Assembly: GCF_026151205.1 (NCBI RefSeq)
Contig: NC_087076.1
Location: 21,756,828-21,820,827, forward strand
DNA: 64,000 nt
From: Bolinopsis microptera
Lineage: Eukaryota; Ctenophora; Tentaculata; Lobata; Bolinopsidae
Reading direction: 5' to 3'
Shown one piece after another: positions 9,776 to 20,900 of the stretch. Every line of letters begins with the position of its first letter. Within the stretch, counting starts at the first letter, position 1. The notes under the pieces are model-generated. The model did not search any database, was not told the origin of the DNA, and saw nothing but the letters and a program-made list of their open reading frames with translations. Both the position numbers and the translations under genes were made by a program.

Positions 9776-10205
9776 ATTGGTTATAGAATAATTGGATATA
9801 ATTTTATGCGAAGTTGTGTCTGCGAAAATATACGTGTGAACTGGTCATCCCGCAAATGCTGAAAAAGTAGATGTTACCTATCAGAAAATAACCGCTCGCA
9901 CCGTACAGTGTACACGACAGAGTTGTGACTGCGTTTACAAATTCTTTATCATATTGATGTGTTGCCATGGCAACCGAAACTCCATCGGAAGATCGGCCTG
10001 TAAGGCATAATCATGATAATACACAGTATCAAAACATTGCCATTGATATCATAGCAACATTCCAGAGATTAGATTATGTGTGTGTAAGAAAATGTATGCT
10101 ATAGTATTATACAGTCTGCTAGAACATTCCGTTTACGCATGGTGGCCGATAACAACTTGTTTAATTTATCTCCGAATTACACACAAATTTCTGAAAGTTT
10201 CGTAG
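9776..10205. other. Intergenic, nothing recognised
   Basis: AT-rich sequence with no ORF or repeat that I can support. Confidence 0.4.
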
Positions 10206-10440
10206 ACTTAAATCAATTACAGAGGGTGTGGCTATTGGCCAGCCCCTCTATTTCACTATTATGGTTGAAACTATAAGAATACAGATTATATTGATACAGT
10301 GATTTTACAAAAGTCGAAACAGTAAACACCAATTTGTAGGATACTTTAAATCACACCAAAATTGGTCCCAGAATGCAATGAAATCTGATGGCGTCTTTTC
10401 AGTGAAAAAGAGGCCACACTCTCTGTAATTGATTAAAGTT
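10206..10440. mobile_element. ~235-bp MITE-like element
   Basis: The left end (AATCAATTACAGAGGGTGTG, after ACTT) is the reverse complement of the right end near 10402-10440 (GCCACACTCTCTGTAATTGATT), with about two mismatches over about 27 bp. The CAGAG..GTGGC core resembles hAT-type ends. I see no unambiguous 8-bp direct duplication, since the flanking bases continue the inverted repeat. The interior is non-coding. Confidence 0.6.
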
Positions 10441-10481
10441 TAAGAGACCTTTAGAAAATGAGTTATATAACTTGCAACTTA

Positions 10482-10523
10482 AACTAAGATAAATTGAGTA
10501 TTTATACTCAATTTATCTTAGTT
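10482..10523. repeat. Perfect palindrome, 20-bp arms, 2-nt centre
   Basis: The left arm AACTAAGATAAATTGAGTAT is followed by TT and its exact reverse complement. It lies 14 bp outside the left TIR of the neighbouring 2-kb element, so it may belong to that insertion or mark its target. Confidence 0.9.
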
Positions 10524-11270
10524 GCATGAGTAATATATATATGGACACGTTCATTTGAGTTTGAGGATATTGGTAAACAAAAATAATAGCGTTTTTGACG
10601 ATAGTGGCTTAATTTTGACATCTATTAACCTAGCACGTTCAGAAGTTCTGAACATTAGCCACGTAACCCATACTCCCATATGCACTGCTCAGAAAGAAAA
10701 TCTGTTGTTGTTAGGCACTATAATGTTTCAAATGTCACATTCTGTGTGACTTAGTTAACTGCAGTTTTCTAATTATCATTCCTTGGTCTGAAACATAGTA
10801 GATTAGGTCAATCTAACAATTATGATACAACATTGGTTAAAGGGCACGGATCGAACGGTTACGAGGCAATATTTAGGTAACTTTGTCACACTCAGAATAC
10901 CATACCTCTATTCTACTGTGAGGTGTCCTCAAAACCCTTTTTACTCATTATTTGATGGTTGATCTACCAAGTACGGAGTACCAATCATAGCCCTAAAATA
11001 TGTTGCTTTGAATAGTTAGCTAATACAGGCACTTGGTTATTGGTAAATGAGGTTAATTCTGTCACAATATATGGAATTTAAAATTTTGGGCGAATTATTT
11101 ATATCTGATTTTGGTTTGAAAGGCGGGAAAACTTTACATGATGACAATGTAGTTGATGCAAGTTAAGATCAGTTGATGTTTACATTGTCACAAAAAATTA
11201 TACGAAATCGTAAATAGGTTAAATACAATGAATAAATAAAAAACAATGATTATAGAATGAAATAGTCTCT

Positions 11271-11401
11271 TGTGACAAAGTAAACATGTCTTGCCCCTAT
11301 TTTGAAGATCTATATATTCTATAACTCTATTAGAATTCAACATTCTTTCAGAAAAAATTGGTAGAATATTTTCCAGAACATCAGAGCTCAAGTTTAACAA
11401 T
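11271..11401 (+). repeat. Direct repeat copy 1 within the TIR element
   Basis: Begins TGTGACAAAGTAAACATGTC and ends CAGAGCTCAAGTTTAACAA. It matches 11583-11704 with a few substitutions and one ~10-bp indel (TATATTC). Confidence 0.85.
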
Positions 11402-11582
11402 TTTAGGTTAAATTTGTCAAAGTCACTAAAAATGTGACAAAATTAACTTTTCCTGCCCCAAAAATTTCAAGATAGTGTGTAAAAATTAGCATAGGCTGCC
11501 TTATTACGTAAATTAATCAATCCAAACTACAAAAAAATATATGTTAATGTGATGACGATTACCTAACTGTAATAATAACTGA

Positions 11583-11704
11583 TGTGACAAAGTAAACATG
11601 TCTTGCCCCTATTTTGAAGATCTATAACTGTATTAGAATTCAACATTCTTTCAGAATCGATTGGTAGAATATTGACCAGAACATCAGAGCTCAAGTTTAA
11701 CAAT
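11583..11704 (+). repeat. Direct repeat copy 2 within the TIR element
   Basis: Second copy of 11271-11401. The two are separated by about 180 bp of unrelated sequence. Confidence 0.85.
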
Positions 11705-12519
11705 TATTTTATCATCAAAAAAATTTCGATAAACTAGTTATTTTGCCAGCAAGGAGATAACAGAGTTATAATAATTTTTTGTGACAAAATTACCCTATTT
11801 TTGACCATGTTGCGGTAGTTTAATTGTGACACTGTTAACATATTACCACCCGATAATAATTTATGTGACTGGTGCATGGTACTAGCAGTGTTGTTTGATC
11901 CATAGTACGTAATATAAGGGGTTTAAGCTGGTATATCATTATTTGTTCAATTTCACACATGTTCAGATATCATCAAGATTATGTGACAAAGTAAACTTGT
12001 TTGTGCCTTCTGTGTTTTAATTCCTTACGACTATATGATATAATAACAATTCCTAGCACTTCCAGGCCATTAAATAAACCTACACTACTCAGCATTGCTT
12101 ATCAGGGTTCCCTAAACATTGTTCACATATTTTCTTAAATGTGTGACAGAGTAAACCTGAGTGCACCATCTAACGAAAAAAGTCGTAAAATATGTAGGAA
12201 ATGGTCATATGTACCCATCCAATCAACTGGACACTCAAAATTTTGGTCAAAAACGGCAGCAAGGGGTCCATATTTACTCTGTCACATGTTTATAGTGTGA
12301 CAATGTAACCATTTCCGTGCCGGCCGTATTTAAGCGATATCTTATCACCTGATTAAGATATCGTTATGTGACTAAGTTAGCCTAGAGGATGAGACGATTA
12401 TCCTAACCATCAAGGGTTTGTGTAATTTCATAGTGTGACAAAGTCACTACACTGTGCCATTTTATTAGGGTCACTTATATTTACCAATATCCTCAAACTC
12501 AAATGAACGTGTCCATATA

Positions 12520-15227
12520 CTCTCATTTTTTTAGAGCAAACGTAATTTAAATGGCTAAACACAATTCAATAAAATTTGGCTCGATCCGATTATCCAAACT
12601 ATCAAATAAATGCGAAAATGAACCTTCTTTTGAAAACAATGAACACAAATATGTTTCGATTTGACAAATTTCTCGAACCAGTGGTGGTAGTAAGTAATAC
12701 CAGAACCAATTATTTCAATTGGGCACTCAGTGACTGAGCTATTAATGCCAACGTTTGCACGCTGACTTTTGGCCCACCCTGTATATTTATAATATACGGC
12801 TGGAAAAAATGTAACTGGATATCTGCCACAATGCTGCTATTATTAAGGTTAAAGTAACATTTAGCACATAAAGAAGTCTGGTTTGCTAGGTTTTAATTGG
12901 TCGTATAATAACAAATAAAAATGAGTTAAGACTACAAAAACGGTCGATAGAACCTAATTATAATACCTGTATCGAGAACTCGACTTCAATGCACTGATAG
13001 CGTTGGTACTAACATTCTATCAAATTATGTCATATCTTGAGACTTGATAGCTGCCTGAAACAGTTTTGAGTCAACATTATCGTGATATTCTAGAAATTGA
13101 AACCAATTCTCAACTTTAAAAAAGCAGGTTTCAATAAATGCCATAGAATTAAATTCTACCTTTTTAAATTTTAAGAATTTGTTGATTTATTAAAATTCTG
13201 TCTCAATTAATATATAAGGGTACATGCAATGTATTTCGACACGCACTGTAGACTCACTTATTGGATTCGTGCTAGATGCTGTGTACGTCACCCTCTTAAC
13301 CACCTCTATGGCGAAGATGAGGATGGTAAGTGCAAGTACAGTAATGTGAGGAGAGGATGGGTATCATTTAGCACATTTTTGCTGTAGGTTTAAAGTAGCT
13401 CTTAGTCAAGGAGTATATAAATGACGGCACGACAAGGTTCTGCAACAGATCTCTGAACATGTTATCTTGTGAGCGCCGAGTGAACACTTATAAGAACAAG
13501 GCCAGCGATGTAAGACAGTATCATTGACTTAGTCCATGCTGGGAGGAAAAAAGCAAGTACAGACGACCGAAAGGAGTCGTGGTTTGGGATCCTGAGTGGG
13601 TCTCGATATTGGATAGTGCTTTTATATATCGGACCTTATGATATTCTCAAGGTCACCAAGACGGCACAGTCTTATGGCGGGAGGTAACGGTACCATCTAA
13701 AGAGCAGATTGCTGAATCATACAAGTAAAAACTCTACCGGTACAGCAGTCTTACAGCAGACTGAGATTCAAGCGAAAGAATTGTGCTGTTATAATTATGC
13801 GGTTAAAGTTCTAGCACCGGGAGTAGTTGTTCACGGTTTGGAGAGAGCTGAGTAGGCTAGTACGGGATAGAAGTGAAGAAGCAGCTCACTGTTCCAGATG
13901 GATCTACTTCTTATCAAGGAAGAAGGAGTGGTAGGTATAGTAAGGAAGATTGGAGCCTAAGAGTTAACTTAACATCTAGAGGTACCACAAACTTTATCTC
14001 GTCGCCAATTGCGAGCTTTAACGGGTTTCCTCAAGTGACTCGATGGTTTAATTGTGACAAATCATGATACGAACTTTGATGAACCCATAATAGTATAGTG
14101 CAATAATACTATGATAGTATTCTCATAAGTTCTACCCTTGCAACTGAGTACAATGTACATACTAAGTGATATCAAGCTGCAATCTAAAATTTATTAATTG
14201 AATCTCAAAATAACTTCAAATTTTACCTAATAATTGCGACATCGTTGGAAGTGAGAAATAAAATACATTAAATTTTAATCCAATTCTGCGAGAGAAGATT
14301 TGCCCAGACAGCTGACAAGAATGTATTACCATACTTCCTGTAAATGTGGTAGTTATTAGGTCATATCAAACTTGAAAATTATGTCAAAGTTTTTCTCAGT
14401 CTCTGGTGTCAATCACCAGTAGAGTGCCCAGCCGCACCAAAACAACCTGCGATTTTTACGTGGGAAACATCGTATAATACACATGCTATACACTCTAGTT
14501 TTATAGCAGCTACTGATATCATGCGGCAGTATTAATAAGCATACAAATTCAGCGCAAAAAATTGTAAAGACGACACAAATTCATGCGGGATGTTAATAAA
14601 TGTGTCCATGTTGAACTCAAACTCCGACAGAATAATATTTCAAATCGGATATATTATAATTAATCAAATGGTATCTGCTCATGTTCCGTCTATATAAACT
14701 ACAAAACTTAATAAATTAGTGAAGTTCTGAAACAAAGATCACGACTAGGTTTTATCAAAATTGAAAAGAAAACCGATCGAAGTGCACTAGAGATATAGTT
14801 TAAGTTTAAAGGGTCATCATTACTAAAATCTCTTCCTAGCTCCTAGCAATCAAGTTGTTAATCCTAGTTCTACACCTAAACAAGTACAAAATTACAGCCT
14901 TACATTTTGAAATTTTTCGATATCCAGCTCAACATAAGACTTCGATACCAATAATGCATAATGGGTACATACCGATGATCGGTGTTCGTAAATATTTGAT
15001 TATTTATAGTATTGAAGTTTAAAATCTTCCTAATTATGTAAGAATAACAAAAGGAATCACGTACTAGTGTGCTGTTACGAAAAACAACTATTTAATAAAA
15101 ATAAATTAACAGTATTCGAGTACAAAATTAAAAATACAAACTCCAACATAATCGACAGACAAACTCAATAAATGAAGATTTCGTCGTGAAACGAGCTATA
15201 TATACAGCTATAACGTAGCGCTCGACT
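12520..15227. other. Intergenic, no gene recognised
   Basis: About 2.7 kb. The segment 13250-14060 is less AT-rich and has short open stretches, including a 64-codon plus-strand ORF at 13873-14067 (MKKQLTVPDGSTSYQG) and a phrase resembling a donor site (GATGAGGATGGTAAGT near 13317). I cannot link them to any family. The rest is AT-rich without recognisable structure. Confidence 0.35.
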
Positions 15228-15420
15228 CCAGTCTGAACCAAAATTAAGTCGCGTTCGTAGGAAATTGACCACCAGCTGCTGGTGGTTCGAATGTTGGTTT
15301 GCACACTACTGTGGTTGCGAGAAGCATTATTTGATGCGCGCGCGACCCAGTAGTGCATCGCGCTACAAAAGCATATCCAACCATTACTAATGGTTGGATA
15401 TGCTTTAAATTTTTCGGACA
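15228..15420. repeat. Cluster of short palindromes
   Basis: Contains CCACCAGCTGCTGGTGG (15269-15285), the perfect 39-bp palindrome at 15368-15406 and a GCGCGCGC run. The pieces are nested in an otherwise AT-rich region and are unlikely to be coding; the 97-codon minus ORF over them has no familiar motif. Confidence 0.6.
15368..15406. repeat. Perfect palindrome, 19-bp arms, 1-nt centre
   Basis: The arm AAAGCATATCCAACCATTA is followed by C and its exact reverse complement. TTTTTCGGAC follows directly and recurs at about 15490. Confidence 0.9.
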
Positions 15421-15646
15421 TTATGTTACAGCTAAAAGCAGCGTATTTTGCCCCATTTTGATCACTATATCAACTCCGATATCCAACAAATTTTTCGGAC
15501 AGTTGTGAAAGCCCTATTGGAAGGTCGTCGCCAATTTCCAGAATGATCTCATTTAAGGAACTGAAGATAAATCCGAATAATACGACAAAAATGGTCGAAT
15601 TTGGTCAAATTACGCAACTTTTACAGTTACTTTTGCTTCAAAAGCC

Positions 15647-15722
15647 TTGACGGATGTTACTCGTCTAAATTTCTTCGAAGTAGCGCGCGCCGCTTTCTTC
15701 TCGAAAGGCAAGAGCTACGAAG
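15647..15722 (+). repeat. Dispersed ~75-bp block, copy 1
   Basis: Starts TTGACGGATGTTACTCGTCT and includes GAAGTAGCGCGCGCCGC. It is nearly identical to 16262-16336. Confidence 0.8.
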
Positions 15723-16089
15723 TAGCGCGCGCTGGGTCAGATCATTAAGTTTAACAATGGTCAACAAAAGCCGCGCACCATCAAATATGGCACCTATGCG
15801 AAACTCACTGATCTTTCCAAAAAGGTATGACAAATTTGGTATTGTGAAAATTCTCACAGTCTCTAGAGAACATGCATGAACAGTTGTTGGTTGTACAAAA
15901 ATTTTTAAAATCCGAGTAAGTTTATTTTTATTGTACACCCCCTAAATGCTAAAGCCCAAAGTCACTGCTGCTATGGGCGCGCGCGCGACAGCAGCAGTTA
16001 GCACATAGCAGCAGTGAGCAGCAGTTTCTTTGCACTATAGTCCTCCTGTGTTGTGTGTAGTGCCAATGGATCTACCAAAATAGGATCCA

Positions 16090-17255
16090 TTTTTTTGTCC
16101 CATTTTCAGTTTTTGAAGATGAAATTTCCAGGATCGAAATTTTACAGTCTTGACCGAATTTTTCTCTCCTGCGATCAATTACTCAGTCAGCTCTAAATGG
16201 AAAATGACACGATTGAGGTACTACTACTGGAAGTTTGATTTCGGTCGGAGGAAGCTCACAGTTGACGGATGTTACTCGTCTAAATTTCTTCGAAGTAGCG
16301 CGCGCCGCTTTCTTCTCGAAGGCAAGTGCTACGAAGTAAAATATGTATTTTCCAAATTCTGTCCCATTTTCAAATATGAAAATTTCTGAACACAAATTGA
16401 CAGATTGGATGAATTTTTTGCCCACAAACCAATAAGTCAGTTAATTAATGATGATATGAAACCAAATTGAGGTACTGGAAGTCAAAATCTCGAAGAAAAT
16501 TGCAAAATCGTGTTGTCCCAAATTCTGTCTCATTTTCAGTTTTTGAAAATGAAATTTCCAGGACCGAAATTTTATAGTTTTGACCGAATTTCTCTCCTGC
16601 AACCAATTAGTCAGTCAACAATAGATGGCAAATGACACGATTGAGGTGCTGGAAATTTGATTTCGGTTGGACTATAGGAAGCTCACAGCAGAAAGTTTAA
16701 GTTTAACAAAACGAAAATGTGTATTTTCCAAATTCTGTCCTATTTTCAAACATTGAAATTTTTGAACACAAATTCGACAGATTGGATGAATTTTGTTGCC
16801 CACAAACCGATTAGTCAGTTAATTGATGATGGTATGAAACAAAATTGAGGTACTGGAAGTCAAAATTCTGTCCCATTTTCAGTTTTTGAAGATGAAATTT
16901 CCAGGACCAACATTTTACAGTTTTTACCGAATTTCTCTCCTGCAACCAATAAGTCAGTCAACTATAGATGGCATATGACACGATTGAGGTGCTGGAAGTT
17001 TGATTTCGGTCGGAGGAAGCTCACAGCAGAAAGTTTAACAAAACGAAAATGTGTATTTTCCAAATTCTGTCCCATTTTCAAATATGGAAATTTCTGAACA
17101 CAAATTTCAAAGATTGGATGAATTTTTTGCCCACAAACCAATTAGTCATTTAATTGATGATGGTATGAAACCAAATTGAGGTACTGGAAGTCAAAATCTC
17201 GAAGAAAATTGCAAAATCGTTTTGTCCCGAATTCTGTCCCATTTTCAGTTTTAAT
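16090..17255 (+). repeat. Tandem satellite with dimeric ~350-bp units
   Basis: The phrase CCCATTTTCAGTTTTTGA starts near 16101, 16531 and 16877, and a truncated copy starts near 17240. Each period has two related half-units. One runs through GAAATTTCCAGGA, CTCTCCTGC and ATGACACGATTGAGGT. The other runs through AAATTTCTGAACACAAATT, GCCCACAAACC and TGGTATGAAAC..ATTGAGGTACTGG. Both share the frame 'TCTGTCCCATTTTCA ... TTAGTCAGT ... ATTGAGGT.CTGGAA', indicating an old monomer duplicated into a dimer and then amplified. Confidence 0.8.
16262..16336 (+). repeat. Dispersed ~75-bp block, copy 2
   Basis: Repeats 15647-15722 with a one-base deletion. Here it interrupts the satellite unit that surrounds it. 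Confidence 0.8.
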
Positions 17256-17563
17256 TATACATATGTAACATTAAGACAAATAAATTCAAAACGAAATGAA
17301 ACCGTTCCAACGCATAATATATTAAAAACGTAAAATACGTACAACTGATAATAATTGATCGTTGTCGGTCGGTCCTATAATAACTAATACTATGTACTAT
17401 GTATATTGTATAACTATATGAGTTTATAAATCAGTTGAATAAGCAGCACGTTAATCAAAATTTAATCAAAATAAAGAAACCTACAACTTCTAGTCCTATT
17501 CACAAAATTGTTAATTGTTTAAGTTTAACACAGAAATATAATGTTTTTAATAAAATCTAAAAA
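17256..17563. other. 3' flank of the SLC6 gene
   Basis: AT-rich region between the satellite and the stop codon. The minus strand has an ATTAAA-type polyadenylation candidate about 20 bp past the stop; no other feature is seen. Confidence 0.4.
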
Positions 17564-17830
17564 CTAAGCTGCACATTCTCCCTCAGAGTTCGTATCAGTG
17601 CCCTTACTAGAAAAATATTTCGTTACAAAATGCCAAGTAGCCAAGATAGGCATAGGAAGAACAGGGCCCATAACCATCACGGCCCCAATTATCTGGGCCC
17701 ACCAGGGGAAAGGAACATCCCTGGTCCATTCTTTGGCTCCCACAGGGTCAAGGGGATCGCAACCTGTGTATATTGTGTACTCTGCTGGTTTCATACACTG
17801 CTTTACTAGACTCGCTATCAGGATTACTGT
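17564..17830 (-). CDS. SLC6 neurotransmitter-type transporter, last exon
   Basis: C-terminal exon of a sodium/chloride-coupled SLC6 transporter. It reads TVILIASLVKQCMKPAEY (completing TM11), an extracellular loop, then VPFPWWAQIIGAVMVMGPVL (TM12, after the family's YPWWA-like motif), and a short tail ending SEGECAA with stop at 17564-17566. The acceptor is CCGTTTCAG just before 17830, giving phase 0, which joins in frame to the preceding exon's ISPIVV. The family moves small amines or amino acids across the plasma membrane with Na+; the substrate cannot be told from this part. The tail is short for the family. Confidence 0.85.
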   Translation of the reverse strand, partial: TVILIASLVKQCMKPAEYTIYTGCDPLDPVGAKEWTRDVPFPWWAQIIGAVMVMGPVLPMPILATWHFVTKYFSSKGTDTNSEGECAA

Positions 17831-18141
17831 CTGAAACGGACCCCAAATTAGATTTACAGAATCTTTTGGTATCAATGACAATATCAATTTTGTCAGTAAA
17901 TCTTAAGACCAAAGCGTCCGATCTTATTTAATGTCTCATAATCAGAATTGAAATGCAGTGAATCGTTTGTAGACAATCAGATATCCGATTGAGTTATCTT
18001 ACAATTAATGTAGGTGTTGAATGTTGATATTATTTGTGATGACATTTCAAGATTTATTCGAACTTCAAACACATGCCAGGACACAGAAGAATGCCCAATT
18101 TACTCAAGTAAATTTTCCAAATTTCCACTTCAAACACTCAC

Positions 18142-18275
18142 AACAACGATAGGTGATATGAACTTCCAGCAGAGTTTCCAGTAGATGTGAGGTTGAGATC
18201 CGGTCATGTACTCGATATCCTCGCAGAACTTGTCCAGGTCGTAGAACCACGCCACCACCACACACTCTGCAACAC
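18142..18275 (-). CDS. SLC6 transporter, penultimate exon (TM10-TM11)
   Basis: Reads AECVVVAWFYDLDKFCED, then IEYMTGSQPHIYWKLCWKF and ISPIVV, a clear match to the SLC6 TM10/TM11 signature (usual form EC..I.WFYG..RFC.D...M.G..P..YW..CW.F.SP). It ends at a GTGAGT donor (18141-18136). The acceptor is either GTGCAG just above 18275 or GTTGCAG just above 18266. Its reading phase (needs one base from upstream) does not fit directly to the 21381-21458 exon, so a small exon is missing between them. Confidence 0.85.
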
Positions 18276-18414
18276 CTGCACGTGTGAATTAGTAATTAGT
18301 AAATAGTAATTAGTAAATTAGTAAAGACTTTTTCGTATTTGGAGGGGAAATAGTGTGCTTGGTGAAATGCTCCTGTTTGAGATGTTACCATATTCGGCAG
18401 TATCGAGATAGCCC

Positions 18415-18498
18415 GACCACTGTCCGCGGACCACTGTCTGCGGACCACTGTCTGCGGACCACTGTCCGCGGACAGTTGTCCGCAGACACCTGTCTACC
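18415..18498 (+). repeat. 14-bp tandem array, six units
   Basis: Six exact-length 14-bp units, GACCACTGTCCGCG and variants. The last two diverge (GACAGTTGTCCGCA, GACACCTGTCTACC). Confidence 0.9.
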
Positions 18499-18967
18499 AG
18501 ATCATATTACTGTATAATAACACTACTATATAACAAATAATTTGAGCATGAATAAGATTTAAGAAGTTGTTACTTTGAAACGTCGTTTATCCTAACAGTG
18601 CAATATCATTTGTCGCAAATCAGAATAATCAGAAACTATTTGGAAAACCCAAAAACTGACTATTGTATAATAACAGTATCCCCTGAATCAAGCAACAGGT
18701 GTTTGTGAATAGTTCATTGGTTACCAGATCATATGAATGGTATGTATGGTATCTTGGATGCAATTAGTTACGATTTGCATAATTAATTGTATCGTAGTAA
18801 ATTACTGGATCAAACTATTGATTACGATTCAAATGTGGTCTCTTGGATATAATTAGTTACGAATAATATTTATTGCTCAATGAAATAAATGATTACGGTT
18901 AAAATGTGGTATATAAGTCGTTCGTTTTTGGTGAAGTATTATCAGTTGCCATCATCAACAACAACAA

Positions 18968-19384
18968 CTATTCCAATTTGTCTCCATCTATCGTGTCTTG
19001 AGGAGTTGGTGGAATGGAGTCCGGGAGTTGATGCTCAGGACAAAGCTTTGTTATCTTTTTTGTAGTAGAATGTAGGATCCCATCGAGGACTGAAGATTCT
19101 CGGTGGACATTCATAACAACGCAGTTGTTACATTTGGAGCGGACACGAGGAGCATGAGCAGAGGAGTTAGCAAGACCTCCGGCATCAGAAGATGCTACAG
19201 GGTCATGAGCAGCGCATGATATACCAGCATGCCTCTTGTTGCAGGAAACGCAGAAGCTTGGGTTGGCTCTGGAGACGATGAGGGTTTTACCAGCTTGAGT
19301 CCACTTGTCGAGAGGTGAGATAGGTTTGCAGATAGGGTCGCAGGGTAGGGCTGAGTTCATCCGTTTCGTTTTCTCTGAGACCAT
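18968..19384 (-). CDS. Small Cys-rich ORF of unknown function in the TIR element
   Basis: 138 codons, ATG at 19384 (MVSEKTKRMNSAL) to a stop at 18968. It has a Cys/His cluster that could bind zinc (CVSCNKRHAGISC, then CNNC and a later CPEH), a basic N-terminus, and no transmembrane segment. I do not recognise a family, and it is far too short for a known transposase. That the frame is intact in copy 1 while copy 2 is broken shows only that copy 2 decays (or is badly sequenced). It could be an accessory DNA-binding protein of the element or a chance ORF; the former is preferred weakly because of the CxxC spacing. Confidence 0.4.
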   Translation of the reverse strand: MVSEKTKRMNSALPCDPICKPISPLDKWTQAGKTLIVSRANPSFCVSCNKRHAGISCAAHDPVASSDAGGLANSSAHAPRVRSKCNNCVVMNVHRESSVLDGILHSTTKKITKLCPEHQLPDSIPPTPQDTIDGDKLE

Positions 19385-19667
19385 AGTTGTAGTTGTTCAA
19401 GAAGGAGTTGATGATAGAAATGATTTATGCAGTCTGATAATAGTTATTTCTTTATATATTGCATGATGTGAACTGATCTCGTAAGGTTGCTTAATCGTTT
19501 AATAAGCCTTGACACCACCGCTGATTGGAATTCGCGTGCGATGATGTGAACCCTTTCTTTAATCAGGGGTGATGTGTTGAAACCTGCTTGATTTCATGGA
19601 TGAGAGTGAACCCTGCTTGATTCAGGGGATTACTGTTAAGTATACAGTAAATTTGATCAGGTAGACA

Positions 19668-19747
19668 GTTTCCGCGGACAGTGGTCCGCAGACAGTGGTC
19701 CGCAGGACAGTGGTCCCGACAGTGTCCGGCAGACAACCCTGTCTACC
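19668..19747 (-). repeat. 14-bp array, middle cluster, inverted orientation
   Basis: Complementary-strand copies (GACAGTGGTCCGCA) of the left array with single-base indels. It marks the junction of the two tandem units. Confidence 0.8.
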
Positions 19748-20235
19748 AGATCATAATACTGTATAATAACACTACTATATAACAAATAATTTGACGCATG
19801 AATAAGATTTAAGAAGTTGTTACTTTGAAACGTCGTCTATCCTAACAGTGCAATATCATTTGTCGCAATCAGAATAATCATAAACTATTTGGCAAAACCC
19901 AAAAACTAACTATTGTATAATAACAGTATCCCCTGTATCAAGCAACAGGTGTTATGTTGAATAGTTTCATTGGTTACCAGCTCATATGAATGGTATGTAT
20001 GGTATCTTGGATGCAATTAGTTACATTTGCATCATTAATTGTAATCGTATAATTACTGGATAACTATTGATTACGATTCAAATTTGGTCTCTTGATATAA
20101 TTAGTTACGAATAATAATTTATGGCTCATTAAATAAATGATTACGTTAAAATGTGGTAATAAAAGTCGTTCGTGTTGGTGAAGTATTATCATTTGCCATC
20201 ATCAACAACAACAACTTTTCCAATTTGACTCCATC

Positions 20236-20653
20236 CTATCGTGTCTTGAGGAGTTGGTGGAATGGATTCCGGGAGTTGATGCTCAGAACAAAAGCATAGT
20301 TATCTTTTTTGTAGTAGAATGTAGGATCCCCTCGAGGACTGAAGATTCTCGGTGGAACATTCCATAACAACGCAGTTGTTACCTTTGGAGCGACACTAGG
20401 AGCATTAGCAAGGATAGCAAGACCGTCCGCATCAAAGAGTGCTACAGTGGTCCATTGAGCGAGCGCATGATATACCAGCATGCCTCTTGTTGCAGAAACG
20501 CAAGAATCTTTGGTTTGGCTCTGAGACGATGAGGGTTTTACCAGCTTGATCCACTTGTCGAGAGGTGAGATAGGTTTTGCAGATAGGGTCGCCCAGGTAG
20601 GCGAGTTCCATCCGATTTCGTTTTATCTCTGAGACCATAGTTGAGTTGTTCAA
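20236..20653 (-). pseudogene. Broken second copy of the Cys-rich ORF
   Basis: Homologous to 18968-19384, but split by frameshifts into two overlapping frames (20653-20432 and 20481-20236). CNKRHAGISC is retained in the first. Many differences are single-base indels in short runs, which suggests either decay or poor base calling in this copy. Confidence 0.6.
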
Positions 20654-20900
20654 GAAGGAGTTGAAGATCGAAATGATTTATGCATCTGATAATAGTTATC
20701 TTATATTTGCATGATGTAACTGAATCTCGTAAGGTTGCTTAATCGTTTAATAGACATGGACACCACCGCTGATTGGAATTCGCGTGCGATGAAGTGAACC
20801 CTGCTTGACACAGGGGATGATGTGACCCTGCTTGATTCAGGGGATTATGTGATCCTGCATATTCAGGGGATACTGTATTATACAGTAATATGATCTGGTA

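Larger units (their letters stand above)
10538..12519. mobile_element. ~2.0-kb non-autonomous TIR transposon with internal motif array
   Basis: Perfect inverted ends of about 38-40 bp lie at 10538-10577 and 12480-12519 (TATGGACACGTTCATTTGAG and onward to GGTAAA). If the duplication is TA, the ends are TGGACACG/CGTGTCCA, compatible with Tc1/mariner-like insertion; the duplication is not decisive because the left flank is an AT run. No transposase is encoded. The interior repeats a TGTGACAAAGTAAAC-like motif at least a dozen times and contains a ~125-bp direct duplication. Such arrays are often transposase-binding or subterminal repeats, which is an inference here. Confidence 0.8.

Noticed and set aside
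15269-15300. tRNA-like B box (GGTTCGAAT)
   Set aside because: No A box or cloverleaf at the right distance; the match lies in a palindrome.
15657-16425. Short ORFs of 79-93 codons on both strands around the satellite
   Set aside because: They arise from the repeated GCGCGC-containing block and satellite words and occur in overlapping frames on both strands.
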